In this document: piece by piece, positions 37,424 to 47,860 of the stretch
Layout of the letters: every line of letters starts with the position of its first letter
How positions within the stretch are numbered: the first letter of the stretch is position 1
Origin: Caldichromatium japonicum
Lineage (GTDB): Bacteria > Pseudomonadota > Gammaproteobacteria > Chromatiales > Chromatiaceae
Direction of reading: 5' to 3'
NCBI RefSeq assembly: GCF_011290485.1
Contig: NZ_CP048029.1
Span: forward strand, 2,242,501-2,306,500
DNA length: 64,000 nucleotides
The notes under the pieces: generated by a model
What the model saw: only the letters and a program-made list of their open reading frames with translations
What the model was told of the DNA's origin: nothing
Databases searched by the model: none
Program-made: the position numbers and the translations under genes

Positions 37424-38401
37424 TCAAGAGACCGATTGGTAATACAGGTTTTGCGGATGACGCGCCTCAGCAAAAAAGGCCCAGCGCTCGATCATCAGGC
37501 CCAAAAATTGAAGACAAAAGGCGACGATCGGCAGGCGCGGCGAGGTGATGACATAAGAAAGCCCGATCAAGAGCACGGGGATCGGAAGGATCAGGGTCAG
37601 ATAGACATAACGCGACACCTGCACCAAACGTTGATCCCGGCCATGAAAGAACTCCCGGGTATTAAAACTCCCACCGGTCGCGCCCTGGGCCTTTTGGACG
37701 ATCTGGGTATGACGGATACCGATCGCGGTTTGCAAGGTGCTCTTAGGTTTTAATCGATCATTGCGCCGTAGATGCATAAAACGCGAAATAGATCCGATCG
37801 CAGTCAGGATCACTGCCCAGGTGCCATAAAAGGTCACCAGCGGATTGCCGAGATAGGCCGAATAGGCCGCAGCGAGCATAAATCCCGAGGCGGTGCCCAA
37901 AAACAAAAAATTGCTGACCGTCAAGGGCGTATGCCATTCCTGTAAGAAGCGTACCGCGGCATAGATCATGGCGGTACAGACGAACAGGGCAAGGGTGGCG
38001 ACCGTCCCCGAGATCCCCAACAGCAGGGTCAGATCGACCTGGAGGGCATCACCGATCTGGAACAATGGGCGCGTCCAACTGAAGGCATGGGCGACGCCAT
38101 AGACAAAGGCTAAGGCCATGACCAGGGGCAGTACGATCACCTCGCGCGACAACCAAGAGGTCCGCCACATGGCGATCGCACGCCAGGCGCGCTCTGGGTG
38201 CCCCAGGTGAAAAAAGGACGCCCCCAACCCAGCGAGTAAAAAGGCAAGCGCCAAGAGGCTCCCAAAGGCATAGAACTGGCCCTCCTGCACCGGCAGGAAA
38301 TGGGCGATGGCATAGAGCTGGCCGGTGATCATCGCCAGAAACAACCCCTGGCCGGCGCCGATCGCAGTTGTCAACAGGATCACGGATAAGGCTGGATGCA
38401 T
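37424..38401 (-). CDS. soeC: sulfite dehydrogenase membrane anchor SoeC (DmsC/NrfD type)
   Basis: 325 residues, about eight membrane helices, DmsC-like. It anchors the SoeAB catalytic dimer to the cytoplasmic face and exchanges electrons with quinone. Marks: the N-terminal HPALSVILLTTAIGAGQGLFL, FHLGHPERAWRAIAMWRTSWLSREV near 63 and SGFMLAAAYSAYLG near 188. It is the third gene of soeABC, 134 bp after soeB with a REP-like palindrome in the gap. Confidence 0.9.
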   Translation of the reverse strand: MHPALSVILLTTAIGAGQGLFLAMITGQLYAIAHFLPVQEGQFYAFGSLLALAFLLAGLGASFFHLGHPERAWRAIAMWRTSWLSREVIVLPLVMALAFVYGVAHAFSWTRPLFQIGDALQVDLTLLLGISGTVATLALFVCTAMIYAAVRFLQEWHTPLTVSNFLFLGTASGFMLAAAYSAYLGNPLVTFYGTWAVILTAIGSISRFMHLRRNDRLKPKSTLQTAIGIRHTQIVQKAQGATGGSFNTREFFHGRDQRLVQVSRYVYLTLILPIPVLLIGLSYVITSPRLPIVAFCLQFLGLMIERWAFFAEARHPQNLYYQSVS

Positions 38402-38430
38402 ATCTAGAATCCATCAAAGATTGCGAAGAC

Positions 38431-38462
38431 CGTAGGGTGCGCAATGCGCAGCGCACCCTACG
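38431..38462. repeat. REP-like palindrome, best copy in window
   Basis: Perfect 12-bp arms CGTAGGGTGCGC / GCGCACCCTACG around an 8-base centre (AATGCGCA), lying between soeB and soeC. It could form a strong hairpin in the soe mRNA and alter soeC expression or protect the soeAB message. Confidence 0.85.
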
Positions 38463-38535
38463 ACCCTTACCCCGCTGACCGCCCCACCCAGACAGTTGCG
38501 AGAGCGCAAAAGGGGGGCAGAGCACAAGGGCAACC

Positions 38536-39267
38536 TCAGCTCCCCACCCAGGCCATATCATCGATGGTCTCCTCGCCTGTGTAGGGGGTGATGTCCTCCT
38601 TGCGCCAGGGATTATCGACCCGGGTCAGCTCGTCGGGGCGGATATGGAACTGAGTCCTGCGCCGCGGCAGATAGTGATTGGCCGGTTTGGTACCCCATTC
38701 GGGCATCAATTGATAGCCGCCACGTTCGCGGATCGCTACCGAGACCTCGGAGTCTGGGTCATGGATATCGCCGAACAGACGCGCATTGGTCGGGCAGGCG
38801 AGGACGCAGGCGGGCTTGCGGTCGCGTTCGGGTAGGGTCTCATCGCTGATGCGGTCGATACACAGGGTGCATTTCTTCATCACCTTCTGTTGCTCGTCGA
38901 GCTCGCGGGCACCATAGGGACAGGCCCAAGAACAATATTTGCAACCGATGCATTTTTCGTAATCGACGAGCACCACCCCGTTGTCTGGGCGCTTATATGA
39001 AGCACCCGTGGGACATACGGGGACACAGGGCGGCTCCTCGCAATGCAGACAGCTCTTGGGGAAGTGGATGGTCTCGGCATTGGGGAAGGTCCCCACCTCG
39101 AAGGTCTGGACCCGATTGAAAAAGGTCCCGCGCGGCGAGCTCTCATAAGGGTTGTAATCCGTCAAGGGCCCGGCCCAGCCCGAGGTGTTCCACTCTTTGC
39201 ACGAGGTCACGCAGGCATGACAACCTACGCAGACATTGAGATCGATCACAAGCGCAAGCTGGGTCAT
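38536..39267 (-). CDS. soeB: sulfite dehydrogenase iron-sulfur subunit SoeB
   Basis: 243 residues from the ATG at 39265-39267, which overlaps the soeA stop by 4 bases; the longer open frame adds an unneeded 13 codons. Four ferredoxin-type cysteine sets are visible: CVGCHACVTSC near 13, CLHCEEPPCVPVCP near 70, CIGCKYCSWACP near 103, and CTLCIDR with CVLACP near 130-155. It carries electrons from the molybdenum site of SoeA to SoeC. Confidence 0.93.
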   Translation of the reverse strand: MTQLALVIDLNVCVGCHACVTSCKEWNTSGWAGPLTDYNPYESSPRGTFFNRVQTFEVGTFPNAETIHFPKSCLHCEEPPCVPVCPTGASYKRPDNGVVLVDYEKCIGCKYCSWACPYGARELDEQQKVMKKCTLCIDRISDETLPERDRKPACVLACPTNARLFGDIHDPDSEVSVAIRERGGYQLMPEWGTKPANHYLPRRRTQFHIRPDELTRVDNPWRKEDITPYTGEETIDDMAWVGS

Positions 39268-42152
39268 GATTGCTTCCCGAACAGACCGGCGATATAGGCC
39301 TGCCACTTGCCGCGCCTGGACTCTTGTCCCGGCAGGCGCGGCATGGGCCTAAACTGGGGATCGGTCAGCTTGGGCTCCCTGGGATCGGCCTTCTCGATCC
39401 GCACCCGCAGGTCGAACCAGGCCGCCTGGCCGGTGATGGGGTCGCCGTTGGAGAGATGCTCGCCCGCCTCGTGCGGCGGCAGCTCCTCTTTGATCAGATG
39501 GTTCAACAAAAAACCTTTGCGCGACTCATCGGCATCGGGCGCCAACCCCCAGGCGCCCGCCGCCTTGCCGATGGCGTTCCAGGTCCAGACCGTCCCCGGC
39601 TCCACCGATTCGGAAAACCGGCACATACAGCGCACCCGGCCCCAGGGCGACTCGACCCAGATCCAATCGCCGTCCGCCAGTCCATGGGTGCGCGCCGTCT
39701 TGGGATTCAGGAAGAGATAGTTGCAGCTGTGGATCTGTCTCAGCCAGGCGTTTTGGCTGTCCCAGGAATGATACATGGCCATGGGGCGCTGGGTGAGGGC
39801 ACGAAGCGGATAGCTCTGGGTGTCGATCAACTGCCATTCTAAGGGCTCGTAATAAAACGGCAGGGGGTCGCAATAGGTCTCGACCCGTTTACGCAAGCGC
39901 TCAGGCGGCTTGCGACCCGGCCATTTGCCTTGAGCCGCCAAGCGGAAGCGCTGGAGGACCTCGGAATAGAGATGGATATTGATCGGCTCGGTATAGCGGA
40001 TCAGACCATGCGCCCGCGCCCAATGGAGATAGCCCTGGTTCCAATTGCGCATGTATTGGTAGCTCGGCGGCAGCTCATGGTGGAAGAAACAGCCGTTTTG
40101 GGCATACATCTCCCATTGGCGGGGATTGGGTTCGCCCTTGAGCACCTGATCGCCGTTTTTGCCCCGCCAACCGGCCAGAAAGCCGATCCCCGAGCCCGGT
40201 GAGGTCTCGTAGTTGACGATGAAATCCGGATAGTCGCGATATTTGCGGCTGCCATCCGGATGGGTGAATGCAGGCAGCCGCAGGCGCCAACCGAGTTCAA
40301 GCAAGACTTCTTGGAATGGCCGACATTCGCCCTTAGGCGGCAGGACCGGAATGCGCACGGCATCGACCGGGCCGTCGAACTCAGAGATCGGGCGATCGAG
40401 CATCGAGAGTACGTCGTGGCGCTCGAGATAGGTGGTATCCGGCAACACCAGGTCGGCAAAGGCCACAGTCTCCGAAGCGAAGGCATCGCAGACCACGATG
40501 AAGGGGATCTTGTATTCTCCGTTCGGGTGCTGATCGACGAGCATCTTGCGCACCTCGACCGTGTTCATGGTCGAGTTCCAGGCCATATTGGCCATGAACA
40601 AAAACAGGGTATCGATCGGATAGGGATCGCCGCGCCAGGCATTGGTGATGACATTGTGCATCAGCCCATGCACGGCGAGCGGATACTCCCAAGAGAAGGC
40701 CTTGTCGATACGCAGCGCCTCTCCCTGTTCATCGATGAAAAGGTGCTCGGGGCGCGCCGGCCACCCCAACGGCATGCCGTCCAAGTGCGTATTGGGCTGG
40801 ACCGCCTCAGGACCGCTCGGCGGCTTGGGACAAGGGGGGATCGGGCGAGGAAAGGGGGCGCGATGGCGAAATCCACCCGGCCGGTCGATGGTCCCCAAGA
40901 GGGTCATCAAAACACCGAGTGCGCGGATAGTCTGAAAACCGTTGGAATGCGCCGCCAGGCCACGCATAGCATGAAAGGAGACCGGATTGCCGGTAACCGA
41001 CTCGTGCTCCTCGTCCCAGCAGTCGGTCCATTTGATCGGCAGCTCGATCCGATGGTCGCGGGCGACGATGCCCATCTCATAGGCCAGACGGCGGATGGTC
41101 TCTGCCGGAATTCCGGTAATCCGCTCGGCCCACTCCGGGGGATATTGATCCAGGCGCTCTTTGAGCAACTGAAATGCGGGCTTGACCGGCGTGCCATTGG
41201 GTAGGATGTAACGTCCAGTCAGGCGCGGTTCGGCCCCCGGTGTATGGGTACTGATCGGGCCGTTGATCGCGCGATCCCACCAGAGCTTGTTTTGTGGATC
41301 GACACAGTCGTTTTCGACATGCATCTCGGCGCGATAAAAGAGCCCGTGATCCTCGCGGCTCGGGTCATCGATGACCAGCTCGGCGGCATTGGTATAGCGG
41401 ATCAAGAAATCCCGATCGAAGAGCCCCTTGGCCAGGAGCTCATGGGCGATAGCCAAAAGCAGCGCACCATCCGTACCTGGTTTGATCGGCACCCATTCGT
41501 CGGCGATTGCAGCGTATCCGGTGCGGATCGGATTGATCGCGATGAAGCGCCCGCCGCGGCGCTTGAACTTGGAGATCGCGATCTTCAAGGGGTTGGAATG
41601 ATGGTCTTCGGCAGTCCCGATCATCACGAAGAGCTTAGCATGTTCGAGATCCGGTCCCCCGAACTCCCAGAACGACCCGCCGATCGTATAGATCAGCCCC
41701 GCGGCCATATTGACCGAGCAAAACCCCCCGTGCGCAGCATAGTTAGGCGTGCCGAATTGCTTGGCAAACAGGCCGGTGAGCGCCTGCATCTGGTCGCGCC
41801 CGGTAAAGAGTGCGAATTTCTTGGGGTCCTCGGCGCGGATGCGGCCTAGGCGCTCCGCCAGGATGGCAAAGGCCTCATCCCAGGAGATCGGATCGAAGGC
41901 CCCTTCCCCCCGCTTGGCGCCTGGCTTGCGCAGAAGCGGGCGTGTCAGGCGCGCTGGGGAGTATTCCTTCATGATCCCCGAGCTACCCTTGGCGCAGATG
42001 ACCCCTTGATTTAAAGGGTGTTTGGGGTTGCCGTCGATATAGCGCACCTCGCCATCGCGCAGGTGCACGCGGATGCCGCACCGACAGGCGCACATGTAAC
42101 AGGTGGTCTCCTTGATCTCGGTATGGCTATCCAGATGAACAGGGTCCTGCAT
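39264..42152 (-). CDS. soeA: sulfite dehydrogenase molybdopterin subunit SoeA
   Basis: 962 residues from the ATG at 42150-42152. Bis-molybdopterin oxidoreductase with an N-terminal 4Fe-4S site (CYMCACRCGIRV near 16), then NPKHPLNQGVICAKG, the ENDCVDPQNKLWWDRAINGP segment, and the C-terminal cofactor-binding domain (LNPKTARTHGLADGDWIWVESPWG). No Tat signal is present, consistent with the cytoplasmic SoeABC enzyme that oxidises sulfite to sulfate in purple sulfur bacteria; close relatives are thiosulfate/polysulfide reductases. Function follows from the gene set soeA-soeB-soeC and the sulfur-oxidiser context; PSR/PHS activity cannot be excluded. Confidence 0.88.
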   Translation of the reverse strand: MQDPVHLDSHTEIKETTCYMCACRCGIRVHLRDGEVRYIDGNPKHPLNQGVICAKGSSGIMKEYSPARLTRPLLRKPGAKRGEGAFDPISWDEAFAILAERLGRIRAEDPKKFALFTGRDQMQALTGLFAKQFGTPNYAAHGGFCSVNMAAGLIYTIGGSFWEFGGPDLEHAKLFVMIGTAEDHHSNPLKIAISKFKRRGGRFIAINPIRTGYAAIADEWVPIKPGTDGALLLAIAHELLAKGLFDRDFLIRYTNAAELVIDDPSREDHGLFYRAEMHVENDCVDPQNKLWWDRAINGPISTHTPGAEPRLTGRYILPNGTPVKPAFQLLKERLDQYPPEWAERITGIPAETIRRLAYEMGIVARDHRIELPIKWTDCWDEEHESVTGNPVSFHAMRGLAAHSNGFQTIRALGVLMTLLGTIDRPGGFRHRAPFPRPIPPCPKPPSGPEAVQPNTHLDGMPLGWPARPEHLFIDEQGEALRIDKAFSWEYPLAVHGLMHNVITNAWRGDPYPIDTLFLFMANMAWNSTMNTVEVRKMLVDQHPNGEYKIPFIVVCDAFASETVAFADLVLPDTTYLERHDVLSMLDRPISEFDGPVDAVRIPVLPPKGECRPFQEVLLELGWRLRLPAFTHPDGSRKYRDYPDFIVNYETSPGSGIGFLAGWRGKNGDQVLKGEPNPRQWEMYAQNGCFFHHELPPSYQYMRNWNQGYLHWARAHGLIRYTEPINIHLYSEVLQRFRLAAQGKWPGRKPPERLRKRVETYCDPLPFYYEPLEWQLIDTQSYPLRALTQRPMAMYHSWDSQNAWLRQIHSCNYLFLNPKTARTHGLADGDWIWVESPWGRVRCMCRFSESVEPGTVWTWNAIGKAAGAWGLAPDADESRKGFLLNHLIKEELPPHEAGEHLSNGDPITGQAAWFDLRVRIEKADPREPKLTDPQFRPMPRLPGQESRRGKWQAYIAGLFGKQS

Positions 42153-42252
42153 GGGGCAACCTGAATTATAAGCTGAAGATATCAGGTGATTGTAATCGCC
42201 AGCCCGCGCCCACTTCAAACCGATTCAATCCAATGGATTTATAAAGCGCCCT

Positions 42253-42283
42253 GACAACAAAAACCCCCGCCACGGCGGGGGTT
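42253..42283 (-). terminator. rho-independent terminator of groESL
   Basis: On the minus strand: stem AACCCCCGCC/GGCGGGGGTT with a very short loop, followed by TTTTGTTGT. It starts 32 bp past the groL stop. Confidence 0.9.
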
Positions 42284-42314
42284 GAGCACTGGCTTGGCCA
42301 GTCGTTTGTCGGGA

Positions 42315-43958
<1,644 letters not shown>

Positions 43959-44001
43959 TCAGTCAATTCTGTTTAAGGGTTATGGGTCATACAACTCGGC
44001 C

Positions 44002-44292
44002 TTAGCCCTCGATGATGGCCATGATGTCGTCTTCACGCATCACCAGGAGCTTCTCATCACCGACCTTGACCTCGGTGCCGGAGTACTTGCCAAACAGCAC
44101 CTTGTCACCCACCTTGACATCCAGCGGGCGCACATCCCCATTGTCGAGTAGCTTGCCTTTACCCACGGCCAGCACCTCACCCTGGATCGGCTTCTCGGCA
44201 GCACTGTCCGGGATCACAATCCCGCCCGCGCTTACCCGTTCCTCTTCTAACCGGCGAATCACCACGCGATCATGCAATGGACGGAGGTTCAT
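44002..44292 (-). CDS. groS: co-chaperonin GroES (10 kDa)
   Basis: 96 residues from the ATG at 44290-44292 ([11 protein letters not shown]), preceded by GAGGAG; the open frame extends 11 codons upstream but would include the SD region. The mobile loop [20 protein letters not shown] is near 22, and the C-terminus [16 protein letters not shown] is standard. Confidence 0.97.
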   Translation of the reverse strand: MNLRPLHDRVVIRRLEEERVSAGGIVIPDSAAEKPIQGEVLAVGKGKLLDNGDVRPLDVKVGDKVLFGKYSGTEVKVGDEKLLVMREDDIMAIIEG

Positions 44293-44318
44293 GGATGGCT
44301 CCTCAAACAACCAGAGTA

Positions 44319-44345
44319 TTAGCACTCGACATTATCGAGTGCTAA
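44319..44345 (-). promoter_or_regulatory. CIRCE operator (HrcA site) upstream of groES
   Basis: Perfect inverted repeat TTAGCACTC-N9-GAGTGCTAA, exactly the consensus. It overlaps the -10 region and start site of the groES promoter, so HrcA binding would block transcription until heat shock. hrcA itself is not in the window. Confidence 0.96.
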
Positions 44346-44372
44346 TAGTAGAGCGAAATCTTGGGCTGTCAA
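44345..44372 (-). promoter_or_regulatory. sigma70-type promoter of groESL
   Basis: On the minus strand: TTGACA (44367-44372), 16-base spacer, TACTAT (44345-44350). The -10 box abuts the CIRCE repeat. No sigma32-type -35/-10 pair was apparent, so regulation is mainly by repression. Confidence 0.85.
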
Positions 44373-44499
44373 GTACAAGACTGAGTTCTTGAGGTACTTG
44401 AGGTAAGTGAGACGGAGGGTTCGCAACAGCGATATGGCGGATGGTGCAGGCTACACTTAATGTAAGGTGCTTCGACATGTCTAGAGAGGAGGTGTAGAG

Positions 44500-44754
44500 A
44501 TGACGAAGATCCTTCCATCCATGTTGCTTGCGACCGGAGTGGCCACTGGTTCACTCTTGATCCCAACCGAGATGGCCACGGCCTATTATTGGTGGGGGGA
44601 TGGACCTCTGGCCGGTCCCTGGCGTCACGCCTATATCTATGACCCGAATTATCGCTGGGGGCCGCCGCAGATGCGTAACTATATCCGCGATCTCTATCTG
44701 TATGGCCCCTCTTATGCCCAGTGGCGGCAAGCGCGGCGCTGGGGCTGGTGGTAA
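44500..44754 (+). CDS. secreted Tyr/Trp-rich small protein, sulfur-globule-protein-like
   Basis: 84 residues. A signal peptide (ILPSMLLATGVATGSLLI, cleavage near EMATA) leaves a mature protein of about 55-58 residues very rich in Tyr, Trp, Arg, Pro and Gly (AYYWWGDGPLAGPWRHAYIY, YGPSYAQWRQARRWGWW). This composition matches the structural sulfur-globule proteins of purple sulfur bacteria, which coat periplasmic sulfur deposits. It has no cysteine. The upstream AGAGAGGAGGTG is a strong ribosome site, suggesting high expression. Assignment rests on composition, size and context; a different small envelope protein is possible. Confidence 0.6.
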   Translation: MTKILPSMLLATGVATGSLLIPTEMATAYYWWGDGPLAGPWRHAYIYDPNYRWGPPQMRNYIRDLYLYGPSYAQWRQARRWGWW

Positions 44755-44890
44755 AGACCACTTAACCGGTCATGGACCGCCCATCCCGGTGAAGGGAGTC
44801 ACCAGCGACGATAGAAAACGGTAACCGCCTCTGCGTCCCAAAGGCCGCGAGGCGGGGGCCTGTTCTGCTCACCCATGTTGACTGCTCGCC

Positions 44891-46345
44891 CTAGATCCCA
44901 TATTTCTCGCTCACCATCCGGTCGAGCCACTCCATCACCCCTTGGCTACCTGATTCCATCTCGCGCAGGGCCTGCATGATTGCCATCTGGGTGTGGGTGT
45001 TGCGTTCCCAGTCGCCGGCCAGATGGCCGAGCAGCTGGTGGGCGCCGGCATGGACTTGGCGATGCGGCGCCTCCAGCGCCCGATAGGCGGCGGTGTTGCC
45101 GAAAAGCGCCCGCCCTTCACCGAGATACCATCTGCCGAGTCGGCAGCCTTCATGGTTGATGCTCACCGCGCGGATATGTTGTTCGTCACCGCCGCTGCTG
45201 AGCGACAGATACGCCCGCTGTTTATAGATCATGTGGTCCATCTTGACCAGGGTGATGAAGCTCTTGTCATGTATCAGCAAGGCGGCACGCTCGGTCTCAG
45301 CAACAGAGGTGGCAAAACGCCCAAAGGCCTCGGCAAGCGCATTGACCACCCGCGCTGAATTCTGTGCCATCCCTTGCATCTGGGTCGCATTGCCCTGCAT
45401 GCGCTGATTATCCTGGAGCAGTAGGTGCATGATCTGACCGATCGATTGGGAGGCATTGCGGCTCTTTTCCGCAAGCTTGCGCACCTCATCGGCGACTACC
45501 GCAAACCCCCGCCCTTGTTCACCGGCGCGCGCGGCCTCGATCGCGGCATTGAGCGCCAGCAGGTTGGTCTGATCGGCGATCTCGGTGATCAGGGCTACGG
45601 CCCGATTGATCTCTTGGCTGCGTGCATTGAGCTCGCCGATCGCTTCGACCACTTGATGGATACGCTTGGCGATCTCGGAGAGATGTGACTCGACCTCAGC
45701 GACCGCGGTCTGGTTGCAGGTCGCCTCCTGTGCAGTCTGGGTGGCGGCCTCGGCGACCTGTCGCATGCGCCCGGTGATTTCTACTAGATCCGACTGGGTG
45801 CCGGCCATATTATCGATCAGGTTGGATGAATTGAGCTGACCAGCCTGCGAAAGCAGAAAGTTTTTCATCTGCGAACGGGTAGAGGCGGCCATATGCCCGA
45901 GCAGGGCATTGTGCGACTCCATGGCCGTGCGAAATCCACCACGCAACCCCTGCACCTGAGCGACGCGCTCATAACGGCCATCCATCTGGGCGCAGAATGC
46001 GCTTTCAGCCTCGCGAAACCAGGTCTCGAGCTGATCAAGCATGTCATTAAGCGCCCAAAAGAGGCGGGCGACCTCGTCGCTGTCGTTTGCGATCCCCGTG
46101 ATCCGGCTATGGAATTGCCCGGCAGCGACCTTGGCCGCAAGCCGTTCGGCTTGCCCAAGCGCCCGCAACAAGCGCTCGATCTCCCGCTGCCCATAGACCG
46201 CAACCCCACCGACCATGAGCAAAAAACCCAGGAGCAAGGGATGAAAACCGGCAGTGACTGTGACCAGGATGAGCCCGATCGCCACCAAGACAGACTGTGC
46301 CCAAAACAACAGTCCAAACTTAAAGCGTAAGGACAAATTGCTCAT
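44891..46345 (-). CDS. methyl-accepting chemotaxis protein with C-terminal CZB domain
   Basis: 484 residues from the ATG at 46343-46345. Two adjacent membrane helices ([19 protein letters not shown] and [16 protein letters not shown]) leave no real periplasmic domain. Then come a HAMP-like region and a short MCP signalling domain with the conserved hairpin tip [27 protein letters not shown]-type sequence (near 290). The C-terminus is a chemoreceptor zinc-binding (CZB) domain: [24 protein letters not shown] and [13 protein letters not shown] provide the His3Cys set. The start overlaps the PAS gene by 26 bases. Together they resemble an Aer receptor split in two. CZB domains bind zinc and respond to redox stress. 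Confidence 0.9.
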   Translation of the reverse strand: MSNLSLRFKFGLLFWAQSVLVAIGLILVTVTAGFHPLLLGFLLMVGGVAVYGQREIERLLRALGQAERLAAKVAAGQFHSRITGIANDSDEVARLFWALNDMLDQLETWFREAESAFCAQMDGRYERVAQVQGLRGGFRTAMESHNALLGHMAASTRSQMKNFLLSQAGQLNSSNLIDNMAGTQSDLVEITGRMRQVAEAATQTAQEATCNQTAVAEVESHLSEIAKRIHQVVEAIGELNARSQEINRAVALITEIADQTNLLALNAAIEAARAGEQGRGFAVVADEVRKLAEKSRNASQSIGQIMHLLLQDNQRMQGNATQMQGMAQNSARVVNALAEAFGRFATSVAETERAALLIHDKSFITLVKMDHMIYKQRAYLSLSSGGDEQHIRAVSINHEGCRLGRWYLGEGRALFGNTAAYRALEAPHRQVHAGAHQLLGHLAGDWERNTHTQMAIMQALREMESGSQGVMEWLDRMVSEKYGI

Positions 46346-46832
46346 AGCTTTTTCCGTTGATCGCCCGTTCCAAAACGGTCTGGCCAGCAGCGATGGCATC
46401 GCGCACCCCTGCCGCTCGTTCGGCAGCCAGCATCTGAGCATATAACTCGCTGATCGCTCGCACTGCCTCCAGGCTGGGTTTGCGCCGCACCGAGGTATAA
46501 CCGATGATCGTCCCTGCCGGGTCCTTGTCCGGCGTTACGGTCGCAAAGACCCAATAATGGCTGCCATCTTTAGCCATGTTCTTGATATAACCAAAAAACT
46601 CCTGACCGGCATTGATCGTGTCCCACAGGCGCTTAAAAACCGCGCGCGGCATGTCTGGATGGCGGATGATATTGTGTTGCCGGCCCAGAAGCTCGGCTTC
46701 GGTGTAGCCTGACAGGGCAATAAAGATCCGGTTGGCATAAAGAATACGTCCTTGGGGGTCGGTCTTGCTGACGATGAAGTCCTCATCGCCCAGTGCGCGT
46801 TCGATACCGGTTGGTGTGATCTTGGGTTTCAT
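46320..46832 (-). CDS. PAS-domain sensor protein, Aer-like N-terminal half
   Basis: 170 residues. One PAS domain close to the FAD-binding PAS of aerotaxis receptors: [51 protein letters not shown] near 42-71, [17 protein letters not shown] and [13 protein letters not shown] helical linker ends at SYEQFVLTL, exactly where Aer would enter its membrane anchor. The stop lies 26 bases inside the chemoreceptor gene. It probably signals aerobic/redox state to that receptor by direct contact. Confidence 0.88.
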   Translation of the reverse strand: MKPKITPTGIERALGDEDFIVSKTDPQGRILYANRIFIALSGYTEAELLGRQHNIIRHPDMPRAVFKRLWDTINAGQEFFGYIKNMAKDGSHYWVFATVTPDKDPAGTIIGYTSVRRKPSLEAVRAISELYAQMLAAERAAGVRDAIAAGQTVLERAINGKSYEQFVLTL

Positions 46833-46960
46833 GGGTCTTTGGTGGTTTTAGGTTTTATCTCGAACAGCCATTGCCCATTGCGCATCCGCAAACCCGCGCC
46901 AGGCAAGGACGGTTTGGGCGATCGTGTTTTGGGTCCGGCATGGCGGGGCGGCATTGCCAA
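46829..46960 (-). pseudogene. 3' tail of a gene cut by IS630 copy C
   Basis: A minus-strand frame emerging from IS630 copy C reads about 43 residues of host-like sequence (ending [19 protein letters not shown]). It stops with TGA overlapping the PAS start codon as ATGA, the usual sign of coupled genes. It is probably the C-terminus of a gene that once preceded the PAS protein and was truncated by the insertion. The family is not recognised. Confidence 0.5.
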
Positions 46961-47807
46961 TTCTTGATAAGAAACACATGCTTTTGAAATTGAGTGAGCT
47001 GTCCTGATGTCGTGGGCATGGAAAGACGAGACATGAGATTGCTGCCGTTTGCGCTGTGGAGCCGGCAGGCGGTGCGGCAGTTGATCCTCGACCGTTTTGG
47101 CATCGAGCTCAGGCCGCAGGGGGAGGGCAAGTACATGGCGCGCTGGGGATTGACGCCCCAGAAACCGATTCGGCGCGCCTATGAGCAAAGCCCGCCGGCG
47201 GGCAAGACATGGCTTGAGGAGACCTACCCGGACATTGCCCGGCGCGCCAAGGCCGAGGGCGCCGAAATCCACTGGGGCGATGAAACGGGGCTGCGCTCGG
47301 ACGAGGTGCGCGGGCGCTCTTATGCGCCGGCGATCAAGACGTCCGAGATTCGCATCACGCACCGTCGCGAAGGCCTGTCGGTGATCTCGACGCTGACCAA
47401 CCGCGGCAAGGTGCCTTGGAAGGCGTTCGCGGGGGCGATGAACGCCGACATCCTGATCGACTTCATGAAGCGGCTCGTCAAGGACGCCAGGGGCAAGAAG
47501 ATCTTCCTCATCCTCGACAACCTGCGCGTGCATCACACCAAGCCAGTCAAGGCCTGGCTGGCTGCATGCGCCAATCAAATCGAGGCGTCCTCCCTCCCCT
47601 CCTACAGCCCAGCACTGAACCCCAACGAGATGCTCAAGGCCACCATCACCGCGCAGGCGCCCTCCCGCGCCAAGGACGATCTGAAGAAGGCGACCGTCAG
47701 CCACCTGCGCCGCCTTCTCAATTCCCCCCAACGCATCATGCGCTACTTCCAGCATCCCAAGCTCCATGATGCCGCGTAATACAAGTTCAGTGGCTTCGGA
47801 TCAATAA
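46961..47807 (+). mobile_element. IS630-family insertion sequence, copy C, 5' deleted
   Basis: About 847 bp with both ends: TTCTTGATAAGAAACACATG at left and GGCTTCGGATCAATAA at right. These form imperfect inverted repeats sharing TT-TTGAT--GAAAC--ATG. About 220 bp are missing near the left end. Confidence 0.9.
47024..47779 (+). pseudogene. IS630 transposase, copy C, N-terminal domain deleted
   Basis: The start ERRDMRLL jumps directly to P-F-A-L-W-S-R-Q, losing most of the DNA-binding domain. The breakpoint sits in CGTTTGCG, which occurs at both deletion ends in complete copies, so the loss was probably by short-repeat recombination. The catalytic DDE part is intact (IHWGDE, LILDNLRVHH, LNPNEM). 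The VPWKAFAG variant groups it with copy D. Confidence 0.88.
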
Positions 47808-47860
47808 GCACCAAGATTTTGACTCTTTATGATCAATTTTTATCCGCTTAGGCCCGCATC

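Noticed and set aside
38431-38462. Palindrome between soeB and soeC as a terminator
   Set aside because: Symmetric hairpin without a T-tract, and the same palindrome occurs at several unrelated loci, so it is treated as a dispersed repeat.
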